Of a stretch of 64,000 nucleotides of DNA, positions 11,251 through 23,300 are shown in pieces; the first letter of the stretch is position 1, and each line of letters starts with the position of its first letter. The DNA is taken from assembly GCA_013398275.1 (NCBI GenBank), contig VZSE01002590.1, positions 1,056,845 through 1,120,844 of the forward strand, written 5' to 3'. The position numbers and the translations under genes are program-made. The notes under the pieces were generated by a model. It did not search any database. It was not told the origin of the DNA and saw only the letters and a list, made by a program, of their open reading frames with translations. Source of the DNA: Promerops cafer (Eukaryota > Chordata > Aves > Passeriformes > Nectariniidae).

Positions 11251-12958
11251 CTGTAACAGGAATAATAATGGGTTATTTAGGGAGAAGTCTGGGTAACAGA
11301 TGGTTATTTGCATATACTCCATAATATAACCCCTTCTTGGAAAGTGCATTATTACCATAATGAAATAAATCACAGTAAACTATGTGCAAATACATTTTAG
11401 GGTCTAACAAACTGGCAAAACTAGTTAAAGCAGATCCAAAACTGAAAAGGTAAGAAAAAACTTTTTGTGCTGATATGTTTAACTTATACGAGTTACTCAC
11501 ATAATATATTTAAAGTTTAGAAGACAATTTGAGCAAAGACAAATGCAAAATGGTAACAGACTCCTGTTCATAATCCCTCATTCTCTTTGGCCAGTAAAGT
11601 TCTTTATGCTAAAATACACACTTCTCCTTTCATGTGAGCTGTTCTCCTCTCTTATAAAGAAAAAAATCATTGAGAACAATTCCCTCAAAACCTAAGCACA
11701 CAGCCCATGAACACAAACAGCAATTTATGGGATTGTTCAGAAAAGGTTTTTTGTACTAACAGGTCACACATATGCTTGTAAATAAGAACTATATCACATT
11801 AGTTATATAGCACAATAAAAATGTACTTTGGCAATTTTAAAAACTCTTAAAATGCTTATCAATAGACAATAAGCAAATAGGGTTCAGAAGGCAGCATCTG
11901 GGTTTAACCCCCTGAAGTACATAATGAACAAGGACAGGGCAACCGTGACTGAGGAAGGCAGGGAAGCCAAAACTGGAACTAAAACTGTGGCCCCTGGGGA
12001 GGACAGTGAGATGAAGTGGGAGAGAACCAGTGAAGGTAAGAGTGGGAACTGTTCTGTTACCACTTCTGGGGGTGCCTGTGGGACCAGACTGACTGGGATG
12101 TGTGGCTGGATTAAAGAACATCGGTGAGAGGGATGTTGGGAACAGTCTGGGGGGTGAGCAGCTCCAAGTCTCCTGTTGTGCCTTCTTTGTAGCTGCTGTG
12201 CAGGTACTCAAACCTCAAGGCACTTCTTTTTATATCTCTCCTGAGTGCAAGAACATATCCATGTCCCAAAATACAGCCAAAGAACAGAGACCTGAGGAAA
12301 TTAGCTGTCTCGTTTAACATCACTGACAAAACAAGAAGAAGAATCGGAAATAAAGACTTCAGCATAAAATCTGAAAGCATTCCTCTATTGAAATGCTTTT
12401 TGCTCAGCAGCTTCTAAAATTTTCAACCTTCCCTTCAACCTTCTGAAATGCCTCCACTCTTCCTTCATCTTCAGAAACCTTCTTGCCAAATAACTTGATT
12501 ACTCACACAGTTGACTCCTCCACTCATTTAGTTGAGGACTTATCAAAAAGCAAAACCAAAGAACAATTCTCTCTCTGGGGACCTCTACTACTATTATAAA
12601 CATGTAAATCCTTGTAGCTAATGCACAAACCAGTTATAGCTCTGAAAGATTTCACAATGTATGGTCTGAACAAAAGCAATAGCCATTACAGTGCTCTTAG
12701 TGGTTACTTCATTCAGAAAACACCACAAATAATTAAAACTGGGCTATGAGTTCTCTGAAGCACTGAGAGAAGAGGATGGAAGTTGATCCCATCTAAAGAA
12801 GATTCACAAACAGTCTGACTATGCTTAGAACGCTGTGAAGCAAAAGATCTTTAAAGAAAAAAGAAAAGTCTAATTCCCTTATGGAATCTGCAGACAAGGA
12901 GCTACCAAATTAACAGTAAAACTACTGTGTAAGCCACATGAGAAGGTAGGTACCTTAC
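11251..12958 (-). other. CACNA2D3: CACNA2D3 intron between exons I and J
   Basis: 1708 bases. A patch at about 11880-12200 is clearly more GC-rich than its surroundings (GGAC, GGGG and CCTG runs) and looks like inserted sequence, but I could not assign it to a family. Overlapping open frames there on both strands have no known motifs. Confidence 0.75.
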
Positions 12959-13026
12959 CTTCTTCTACAGTTACATTCCCTCTGAAGAAGTATTTTCCAT
13001 GTCCTCTAGAGAGAGCCACACCTAAA
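12959..13026 (-). CDS. CACNA2D3: CACNA2D3 exon I
   Basis: 68 bases, phase 2 to 1, completing Ser and reading LGVALSRGHGKYFFRGNV then TVEEG. Two AG acceptors lie five bases apart; only the upstream one (TCTGCACAG) completes SLG and keeps the frame, so the downstream TTTAG is rejected. The donor is GTAAGGTACC. NVT is a glycosylation sequon. This is the end of the Cache segment. Confidence 0.96.
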
Positions 13027-14870
13027 CTGTGCAGAGAAATAAAGCAGACCTTGAAATCTGTGAGACAAACAACAGCAGACATTCAGAGCAATTTTCATTT
13101 TTAACATTTCCAGCTCATGTACTATGATTAACTTACAACTGTTTGTTTCCAAACCCTCACCAATTATATTTATTGTTCAATTAGTTGCTTCAATGATGTC
13201 TCAGTTCTGATGTGCCTGCAACAATTGGCTGTATTCATGTGTGCTTAGAGGTGCAGTAAACCATTATTCCCTGGCAAACTAATAAATGATCCCCTCTAAG
13301 CTCACTGCTGTTCACCCAGCATGAGATTTCTTCAGCTGAGCCTTGAACATGACCATGGACTTACAATGAAGGAGACAATTTTCTGTAAATCAGACTAAGC
13401 TGTTGAGAAACTACAGAAGTGTGGGAATTGATGGAGCTACCAACAGGAAAAGAATTTCAAATGTGACAATAGCATCATGACTCCTCCTGGACTAATTTTT
13501 CTGTGTTTCATATTTTTAGCTATATAGCTCTTTTGTATTGACTTCAGCTTCATAAATTCTCAGCACTTATACACTGTGTTTTGGTCTGGTTTCCAGTCTA
13601 CCATTTAAAACTTCCAAGTTTAATGAAGTGGCTGGGGTATCCCATGCCTCTTGCTATTGAACACAAACACAGGATACCTTCTGGCATTCATTCATTCATT
13701 GAAGGGATTGTCTTGAGCTGGGAATCTGCACTGATCAGCAAGACAGCAAATGCATGGGCTGGTCCTTGAAGTACATGGAGAGGCACCAAATCCAAGAGCA
13801 CACAAGCTGCAATCAAGTGCTCAGTCCGGGAAAGGGCTGAACACTGAACACCTTCGACACTACAGTGTGCAGCTGTCCCAAATCTGTACAACCCAAAACT
13901 AGATACATACCATGTTGGAAAGGGACAGTTTTCCTAACTAAATTTCTCACATAACTCACACTACATGCCTGTATGTAGCCCCATTTCTGTATACCTAATA
14001 GTGCAAGAGTGCCAGTGCCAAAGTAAAACCAACCAACAAACAAACAAACAACAACAAAAAAAAAACAAACAACAACCACAAAAAAACTCCACAAAATAAA
14101 AACAAAACAAGAAACTCACTGAGTATTACCACCCATCAGTAAATTTTAACATGCATTAGAGGTCAGAGAAATGTGCCTGTAGTTTCTCTGTGTGGTAAAG
14201 TAGCTCAAGTTATGTGAAACTCTTCCATTGAAGAAAATTTCAGTTGAGTATTACAGCTGCCAAACTCCTAAGTACAGTTAGGGCTCTTTTGTTAGCAGAT
14301 TATTTCTAGTTCAAATATGAGCATTTTTGAAGTGACTACCTGTTTTTCTTTTTCTTTTTTTTTTTTCCCTCCTAAAATACATGCAAAAATTACCGGCTTA
14401 CTTGGTTTTAGTTATAGAAATCCACTGAAGGTCGTTCAGAGAAAAAAAAACATCCAAACCTCAAATTGGAAGTGAAATACTATCTCATTTTACATTACAT
14501 TCTTGTTGTGGAAAAAAAGAATAAAATGGGGCTCAAGATGTAGTTACTTAAATGGATTATAGTATTTATAGCTCTCCAAGTACTTGCGAAAGCCTTTCGT
14601 TCAATGTAAACCTCAACTGAATATTTTTTCAATGAAACGTAAGCCATGACAAACACTGTGAGTTTGCCTGTGTGAGCTTGCACAAACTTTCCATCCCTGG
14701 AAAAGCTGAAAAGAATGCTGGTAGGCTCCTTTTCCTTGCTATTTTCAGCATTGTCCAGGGATATTTCATTGTCGGCCTTTGCTGATGAGATTTTAATGAG
14801 TTCACAAGCTCTGTACAAGCACAAATGCAATGAGTTGGATGAAACGTCCATTTATTATGGCCAGGTCTAC
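13027..14870 (-). other. CACNA2D3: CACNA2D3 intron between exons H and I
   Basis: 1844 bases. It includes an A/C-rich tract at about 14028-14112 and a pyrimidine run at 14342-14371. Nothing else was recognised. Confidence 0.85.
14028..14112. repeat. CAAA/CAA low-complexity tract
   Basis: Repeated CCAACAAACAAACAAACAA then CAACAAAAAAAAAA-type units, interrupted. It resembles the tracts at 3940-4050 and 24857-24913. Confidence 0.8.
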
Positions 14871-14932
14871 CTGAATGGAGTACCCTTGATGTCTGTATAA
14901 TAGTAGTCATTTGTCATCACCAGGACCCGCTT
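14871..14932 (-). CDS. CACNA2D3: CACNA2D3 exon H
   Basis: 62 bases, phase 0 to 2, reading KR then VLVMTNDYYYTDIKGTPF, with the final serine codon split across the next intron. I chose the acceptor ending TCTAG just before AAG, because this keeps the lysine of the known DKGKRVLVM sequence; an AG three bases further in would lose it. The donor is GTAGACCTGG. Confidence 0.95.
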
Positions 14933-15162
14933 CTAGATTCAGAACAAGAAAGTCAGAAGGACAGAGGGGAAGAAGTTAGTTTGCTATAAGAAATGTATAA
15001 AAGATCAAGTGGTTAGTCACTGACATAATTAGAAGTAAAGTTTACATTCAGTGAGTGAAAAGAATATACTGCAGGGAACCATATTTATAGCAACCTTAAA
15101 AATAATTTTAAAATTATCTGCTTGCTTTATATTTAGTTGGAATAGTATTTTAGACATTGTAC

Positions 15163-15234
15163 CCCTTTGTCCACTGTCTTCTTCACTTCCATGGAGAATT
15201 TTCCTGTTTTCCGGTTCACCATTGCATTTCGAAG
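15163..15234 (-). CDS. CACNA2D3: CACNA2D3 exon G
   Basis: 24 codons, phase 0 to 0, containing LRNAMVNRKTGKFSMEVKK and ending TVDKG. The acceptor ends TTTCAG. The donor reads GGG followed by GTACAATG, a weaker match than the others, but it is the only one that joins in frame to the next exon at Lys-Arg-Val. The intron to exon H is only 230 bases. Confidence 0.95.
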
Positions 15235-18200
15235 CTGAAATGAAGGAAATGTGTGTCAATTCCTTTATTTGCTTTTTCTGTAATCCTTTTAACTCTGAGC
15301 TCTCTAGTATACTCATCTAGCCTAAGTAGCACTCAACTTTCTTCATTTCTATATTCTACTGCACACTGGAAAACCCACTTACAGATTTTATCAGTGACTG
15401 TATAGGCCAAGGCTCCTGCCATACGATTTCAAGCTAAGATACATAAGATAGGAGCTCTCAGCATGTAAAATACCTTTTTGTGCAGTGATCTGGATTTTAT
15501 TTGGTATGAACAGTGTAACTGACTACTATTCTGCATTTACTGCATGGCAAGGCATGGACTAGATTCCTAGCTGGATTTAGCATGTTAGACCAGGGCCCAG
15601 TGTTTAAATATATCAACAATGACTCAGATAACAAGAAAGCAAAAAAAAAGAGAAAACCCCTTATCTTACACTATTTATTCTGCTTAAGAATCTACATTGG
15701 GCTGCATCCTTAACGAGCACCAGAGACTTCATCCTAGCTGCATCAAAAATTAACACTAGCCCACAAATCCAGAATGACAGCCCATTTGATCAGTAACGTG
15801 ATCCACTGGGAACACACAGCTACAGTGCTCTGCAGTTCCCTCTGGTTGTCCATTGGTGTCCAGGCACCCCTTGCAAGGCATTAAATTTTAGCTCTGTAGT
15901 GGAAGCCTTAGGCCAGTCACAGCTTTAACAATCGGCCTGGACCTCTCCAAGTCTTCCAAAAGGCATTTTAAATCCCCTTCAAAAATGTGTTCCATTGTTT
16001 TATAAGCCAGAAATTCAGACAAGCTAGGGAAACAGAAAACAAATGGAAAAGGGTTTATACACAATGATTTAGCTGCTGCTCTGCAAGTTAAATCTGTTAC
16101 TTTTTAGATCACCACTACAAACACGCACTTTTTCCTGTAACTTTTTTTTTTCTACATGAGCTACAGGCTCCCAAACCTGGGAGCTGCAAAGTCCCTGGGC
16201 CATCATCCCTAAAAACTCTGCCCTTAGCACAGCTTGGTGCTCCCTGCCTTCCTCCCAAAGGACACACAACCATAGATGAATGTGCCATGATGGGGAAAAG
16301 AAGAGGAAAACCACCCAACAGCCATCCCCCAGGCCTGTAAGCCAAAATGACCAGCAATGTCCCCAAGGATGAGGACAGGCCACCCTGGCACAGCTGGTCT
16401 GAGGGCTGGGTCTCTGGGCTAAAACTGAGGAAAGACAAGACAGTTTTTTTCAGAAATCCTCAGCCTTCAGGTTTTGAATTTGCCTATTCATCAGTTCACT
16501 TTAAGGAAGAAATAAAAAAAAAGTTGCTGTTTAACAGTTACACCATCCATAAATGGAAATATTTAATTTGAACACTCTTAGATTTACTAGTGGAAGATGT
16601 GAGTTATTTTGCTTTTTGTGGGAAAAAGGGCCTATGGATTTTTTGCAGCTGTAATTTTCCTTACAATTTGAAAATTCTACTATTGAAAATCAATTTAGCA
16701 TTTAAAATGCAGGAAAATATTGACAAAATGAGCATTTTTATGTCTCTTCTATTGCATATCTATCTAAACACAATTTTTGACATCATATTCCTGCTGAATA
16801 AATATCTCCTGTTCTACAGTACCTCATGCCAGACTGAGCAATTCAGTCAAGTTTTAATGAGAAATTGTGAAGACAGACATATCAATGTGCTCTGCAGGCT
16901 GAGTTAGTATGGTGGGAAAAGAGAATCAGCAATCTTGCCAGTGAAATATCTAGTTTTATTCTCACAAACAAGTTGAGCATGGCTGACCTATCAAAAACTG
17001 CAAACTTTGTAGCTCTTTAAATTTAATTCTAGGGCATCTAGATTTGAATTAAGAGTCTTACTCTTCTGTCAGTGAGTGTAAAAGAATCATTTTTAGCTGG
17101 AGGCACATATAAAATAAAGCATATATTTTACTGTAGATTTTTTTAACAATACATAATAGGCAATTCTGGAAATAGTTTCCTATTTTAAGTTTTGTGGTTT
17201 TGGACTCGGAGAGCTGGTCTTAATTAACCATCTACTTTCTAACATTTACAGAACAGTTCCATTTATCTTTAACATGGTTTTCATTTTTCTCCTATTGGTG
17301 CCTGCAGTTGTCTAAGACCCATTCCTCCTACAAGCCTCAGGCAAGTCATAGATTTACTAAAAGGATCTCCAAACTCTCAGTAGTGTTTAAGATCAAGTCT
17401 GCATGTGGGATTTAGAGTTTTACTCTTCTCTTTTTTTTTTTTTTCTGCTTGCCGTGATTGCATTTCTTGGCTTTGTAATCCGGTTTCTCAGCTCTTCTGC
17501 AGTTTCATCTCCCTCCTCAAATGCATAAAATAAGCACTGCCTCAGTTGGCTTCAAGCCCCAAAACATTCATTCATGGTCTTTTTTTTATTTGGAAAAAGA
17601 AATTTCATTCAGCTAGAAATTATAACAGAAGAATTTTAAGTGAGTTAACAAGAAAAAGGTTTCTATCCAAATTGAAACTTCTCCTCTTTGGTACTGTGTA
17701 TTTGAAGACCTTGCTGGAAGACACTGTTGGCTTTGCAAGCTCATGCTAAAATTTCTGTTTCTAATAAAATGCCTTAACAGCAAGACAGCACGTATTGTTA
17801 ACCTGGAAAACGAGCTGATATATTTATGACAACAATATTTCACAGTGAAAAAAATGTCTATCCTTCGTTTGGCCACCTTTTCCTCATTGGATCACTGAAG
17901 AAAACCCATGTCTTCACCTTTCAGAGTAATAAGCATTATTGCTCCTTCAACAAAATATCTTTCAATCAATTCCTAACAACTCAGTTTCACTGCTGCAGTA
18001 TGAGATCATTCTATGTTCTTGGAAAACTATGTAACCATGAAATTAATGTGGCAAAAAGTAAGAAAATGTCTTAATCAGCTTCTACGTAAGTGTTTCATGG
18101 GAGAAAAATATACCAGTAGTAGTCTATGTTATTAAAAGCAGCTATATGAATACATTAATTCTTTGCCTCTGCAGTTGAATAAACAATGCTTTACTACCCA

Positions 18201-18595
18201 AGCTTGGAAAAAATCAAGAACATCAAATCCAAGGCCTTGGGTGAAGCAGAGACACATGTAGCTTGTTTCTGTGTTACAATTAAAAATTCATTTTTAAGAA
18301 ACGTATTTTATAGGTGAAAGACAGATTCAGATGAAATGGATGTATATATTTTTCATCAAAATGAGAAATAAAATTTTTGCAGCCTTCAGATAAGACAAAA
18401 CCCAATTTTTTAAGAAATTTTCAGAAAAAGTGACAGAGCTTAGGGGTTTCAATCAAAGGCAGTACTTAGAGAAAGCTGAATCTGGACCTTCATGTGTACT
18501 CAGATAGACTCTCAATGATAACTAAGACTTGATTTTCAATGTCCCAGAAATAGGTCAATGTCCCATTATCTGAACCACTGAACTTCTACTGAGAT

Positions 18596-18715
18596 ATGAT
18601 TTAAAAAAGGGGATTAAAAATGTGAAAATTAAGCAGAGGAAGAATTGGAAGGAAGATAAAGGAAAAAAGAAAACAAACCAAGGAGAAATAAAAAGAAGGA
18701 AAATCATGAAGGTTT
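18596..18715. repeat. Purine-rich tract
   Basis: About 120 bases in which the plus strand is overwhelmingly A and G (for example GGAAGGAAGATAAAGGAAAA). In the transcript of CACNA2D3 it would be a long pyrimidine tract. Confidence 0.7.
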
Positions 18716-19129
18716 AAAATCTGTGTGTAACTACAACAATAACATTTGAAAGGACAGAGGAAGTTTTAAAAGGTCGTTAGCTGAGAAACTGGTTGAGTAA
18801 TACGTGATCAAAGTTAAGAGAAAAAGCAGGGTATAAAACATGAGGCCAAAGAGATTCCCAAGATTGCAGAAGGCTGCTACAATATACGAAAATCTTATGA
18901 GGAAACCTTAAATAGTGTGTGCACAGAAAATGACACAAAGCTATAAAAACGTTGGAAAAGTTTGTGTGTGCACTCCAAGACAAAACTGCAGCTTAGGAAG
19001 GGAAGTGGCCTCTGAGGAGGGGCCGAGGACAATCTATCACCTGGTGAAACAGAAAGCACAGATGAACTGCTGCACTGTTCACCAAGGGGGTGGAGAGAGC
19101 GGGCAACGCAAGATATATATTTTGTAAGG

Positions 19130-19690
19130 GAGAAAGAAAATACAGACTTATGTCAGAGCAGAGATCAAGAAATTAGGACATCTGAAGACTGACAAGACTC
19201 CAGGGGCTGCTGTACGTGATCCATCCCAGATTTCGGAAGGACATGACAAAGTAAATATGGGAACCTTCAGTGGATGTATTCAAACCTCTCTGGAAAAGCA
19301 GAGGTACGAGGGACTTGAGAGAAGCTAACACAGGGCTGATATTTGAGAAGGGAGACATCTATGAAAAATACAGACATGCAGTCGTGACTTTGGCAGGAGG
19401 GACCTTATGGGAAAAACTAAATTACGGGACAGAAAGGTGAACACCTGGAAAGTTACGATTTAATTAGGGACAGTCAGCACAGATTCACACAAAACGAATC
19501 ATGCCTAACAAATCAGATTTATTGAGGAAGTGACAGAAAGAACAGGCAAAGGTTAAGCCATGGACATAAGGAAAGCTTTTGATACAGTACTGCAGAGAAG
19601 GCCAAGCCTGAAAGGTAAGAAAGATGATAAAGAGCAAACTACAGAGTAGATGGAGCACTGAAAAATTAGGTTAATGGAAAGCATTGTGAG
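19130..19690 (+). mobile_element. Old CR1-like LINE, reverse transcriptase fragment
   Basis: Broken-frame translation of the plus strand gives CR1 landmarks in the right order: a TPG-type segment after Lys-rich residues near 19180, an FEKGD-type motif near 19345, a SCLTNQI-type motif near 19500 and KAFDTVL near 19575. Stops and frameshifts are frequent. It lacks the 3' tail. It is more diverged than the copy at 54375, so from an older CR1 subfamily. Confidence 0.78.
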
Positions 19691-19930
19691 ATAGACACAG
19701 AACTCATGCTCCTGCAGCTACTCGTGTGTCTGAAATTAGTTTTGAGTGAAACTCTGCTTTGCACATAGGTCAAAGAATGCAATTTTGTTTATTCATCTGA
19801 TGGTTTTTGACTTTGTACATTAAGTAAAAACCTCCCATTACTTCCATTAAGGAAAGAAGGATCTCGTGGAAAGAAGTTCAGCTTATTTCTAAGTTTCATC
19901 AGTTGTCTGGGCCAGCCCTGAGGAGACATT

Positions 19931-19993
19931 CTGTTTCTAGTGCTATAGTGACTGTATAGTTTCTAAGAGACTATTCCTGTTTCTAGTGCTATA
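19931..19993. repeat. Direct repeat of 17 bp with 29-bp spacer
   Basis: CTGTTTCTAGTGCTATA occurs at 19931-19947 and again at 19977-19993 without mismatch. No inserted element is evident between them. Confidence 0.85.
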
Positions 19994-20271
19994 TTTGCTA
20001 TCCAGCACAAATACATAATGGGATGCATGGAGACTGCAAGGGTGATGAGTTTTACCAAAAATACAAAGAGTCTGTGTTTGTGGTATATGCATATGTAAGG
20101 AAGAAGCAATTCAAAACAGTTATAAAATTCTGAATTAATTAAAAGGGCCTATTGTCCTTCCCATCCTGAGAGCAGTTAGGTGGCCTCTCCAATGACTACT
20201 TAAACAGTTTCCAGGTACAGTAGTGGGATGCAACAACATCTTCTGACAGGGTTTCAAAACACATCACTTAC

Positions 20272-20355
20272 CACATCATCTCTGTCTTCCCACTCCACCT
20301 CAGAAAGATCCACACTACTGTAGTTGGGCTTTCTTCGTTTCTTCCCCTCTTCATA
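20272..20355 (-). CDS. CACNA2D3: CACNA2D3 exon F
   Basis: 28 codons, phase 0 to 0, beginning YEEGKKRRKPNYSSVDLSE and ending with the acidic stretch EVEWEDRDDV. The KKRRK basic cluster followed by an NYS sequon matches alpha2delta-3. The acceptor on the reverse strand is TTTTTCATACCAG and the donor is GTAAGTGATG. It is isolated between a 10.5-kb intron upstream (with the assembly gap) and a 5-kb intron downstream. Confidence 0.97.
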
Positions 20356-23300
20356 CTGGTATGAAAAAGGTGAAATATTTAGCACATCCTGTTTTATTTG
20401 CACAACGATTTTCACATCAGAAGATTTAAAAAATTTCTAAATGCACGCTGATGGTCTGCAATACATTTAGCAGTAGGCAGCTTAATTCACACAAAGTGCA
20501 CCATACTGCTGCACAAATGCTCCCTGTGAACTGCAAACCTAAAACTCCTGATCATTTGCAAGATCTCTTTCCATGATGCAGAGCTTTTCTTGGTAGACAC
20601 ACAGGGAGGTCAAACTCAGCTGCTATATATTCTTCTCCCAAAACGGAAAATACACGAGACCTTGGATCTTGAAGTTAAGTATCTCCAACTGGCTCTTTCA
20701 GCTCTACAGGAAGTTATATTTACTGTAATCTTATCAACAAAATGTTTACCCATTTCACTTCAAACAAGATAAGATGCAAGTCTTTGGGAAGTATGGTGTT
20801 AACATTTGCTGATATTTCATTTTATCTACAACTTCATGGGGAAAAGTAACATAGTAATAATGATAATGTAGGGGGTTTTATCACTCCTCACTGTTACGCC
20901 GTAAATCACACATTTAAAATAAACATTCTCATGACAAATTAATTTGACACTGAGGTGTTTATAACGTGGGAAATTCTGCCCTCTGCTGAACATTCAAAAT
21001 CAGCCTACTAGTGTGACCACACAAACCTGCCTCAGTGGAAGAGAGAAGTACTTAGGAAGGCCTGTGAACAAAGAATCTGACTGCTTAAGTAAAATTAGGA
21101 GACTACATTTGAAAAAAAGATTAAATTTTGGAGAGGATTGGCATAATGTGAAATCTGGTCTTTTCTCAAGAGAAACCGCAAGTCTTTTTATGAGGAATGA
21201 CAGGAGACATTGTGAGGCTGTGAAATATCCCCAAATTGCTTTTGTGCCTCCTCAGAAGCACCACAGAAGGATAGAAACTGTACCTGTAAGGCAATATATA
21301 TGGTTGATTCTCCTCCCTCAGGCCAGGACCAATTATACCATAAACCAAACCTGTCAGTGTTTGAGACAGGCAATTCATCACCACAGCCAGTGGTGCAGGC
21401 ACTTTCAATCACATTCTGCACATTACACAAAGACCAAGGGAAAGCCTTGCTCTCTGAGCATTGAGAAGGTTATTCTCATCCTTACTTTTTCCTCTCTGAA
21501 TTAAAAATTCTCATATAAATCCCACAGTTGCTGCTGTAGACCACAATACTTAAAAATAGGAATGACAAAAATCTTCCTGAACAGAAAACTTTTAAAAATA
21601 TTGAGTACAGCATCATAAACACAAAGAGATTTTGAGATGTAACATTATAAAGTGTCTCCCAGCACGGGCTTCACTGAGCTTCCTTAATTTCTGCTCATAA
21701 AAGATTGGATACTCCAATTTTTCTTAGGCACATTACTTTTAGGAAATTCTGTGGGATAAAATCCCGAGCCAATTCTCATTCTTTTGCATAAAAAAATCAC
21801 GGTAACTCTGTTGGTGTAAGTTCTGAGAAGTGATGCAGATGCAATTGAAAAGTATTTTCATGTGTTTTCCTTGCCCTCTGCTAAAACCCACTATTCTTGT
21901 TACAAGGGTATCTACTTCTTGTCTTCTACTATTCAACACATGGGTAGAGAGATGTGAAGAACTTCTGCTTTCAGCACGTGCTCACACTCCAGACTTTGAA
22001 TTCAGGCAGCTCAGTTCTGCAATTAATCCTTGCTCTGTGACAGCCCCGACAGCCAGAGAGATAACTATACCCAAATACTGAAGCACAAAATTTGCCACCA
22101 ATATAATTAAATCTCACAAGAATAACATATGGGAGGATTAAATCCCATTCATTACTAGGGCTTGATTTCTGTAGCTGTGTTTTGCAAGTCTTTCATTACA
22201 GCTGCAGCTATATCAATATTATCTTTAATCTTTACAGGGAGTAACTACATCAATTCTCTGTGGCTGCACCAATTAACCAAATAAATCTTTGATCTGATTC
22301 AGTCATTCTAGTATAGAAATGGTTACAGTCAAGCTCTGAGACACTGAGAGCTGAACAGTGTTACAAAGACATTAGCTGAGATCATTTGAGCAGAGCAAAC
22401 AGCTCCTGTACTGATTCCAATGTTTAATTACATCCTCCCTCACAGATGTTGAAGAGCTTCTGGGCTCTACTGCATTCTCAGACATGTGCAGATCCTTATT
22501 TAGGACAAGAAAAGTTGATCTCGTGTGTCTGACAGCAGAAGTAGGCTGCAAACCCAAGGCAAACCATTAGCATCATTATGATTATGAGGCTTGTACTTAT
22601 TTTAATCATATAGATTCCACACCTTGCACTCAGAGAGCAAAAACCAAAAGCAAACAAATGAAGATCTGGATAAAATATCCAAAGTTCTGCAGAAAAGAAT
22701 CAGAAGCATTCATATATTAAAAATGCATAAAAGAAGACACAAAGCCAAAATCCCAATGGTCAAGCAAGGGTTAGGCTCTATAAGCATTCAAAGGAACTAC
22801 AAATGCACTTAAATGCATTTAGGACAGGAACTAATAAGGTATTGAGATGTCTAATCAGCAATCACACTTTAGGGGCTAATCTTTAATTGCCTACACAGGA
22901 ATTCAATAAGTAAAGAATAGATTTATGTTATAGGTCAGAAAAGGACAGCAGAGAAGACAAAACCAACTAGAGGGAAGGATGGGATACCAAAATTATTTGT
23001 ACATAATCTTCATGAAGATATCACCTTATTCCCAGCAGTAAGTTTACATTATGCTTATGTAAACAGGGCATCAAACACCAATGCAAGCAGATCAGACATA
23101 AAATACTTCATAAAAGTAATGTTGAATTGTCCATTATTCTCAAGCTGGTTTTATTGCTTAACTAATTTCTTAGTAAAAGTTATTCATGGACATTGAAGCA
23201 ATTCCCCAGGTTTTAAAAATAGCATTCATCTATATCTTCTTTTCTGGTAGCAAATCTAATCTAACCTTTTATCTCTGAGGCTCCTGGGTAAAGTATAAAA

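Larger units (their letters stand above)
15235..20271 (-). other. CACNA2D3: CACNA2D3 intron between exons F and G
   Basis: 5037 bases. It holds a GC-richer patch (about 16150-16430), a purine-rich tract (18596-18715) and an old CR1 reverse-transcriptase fragment (19130-19690). The remaining stretches show no recognised feature. Confidence 0.8.

Noticed and set aside
16069..16438. Overlapping frames of 104 and 107 codons, cysteine- and tryptophan-rich
   Set aside because: Caused by a GC-richer intronic patch; no domain, and exons F and G join in frame without it.
21013..21504. Open frame of 163 codons on the plus strand
   Set aside because: No motif, no repeat or family resemblance, lies inside a CACNA2D3 intron antisense; length is within chance for this much sequence.
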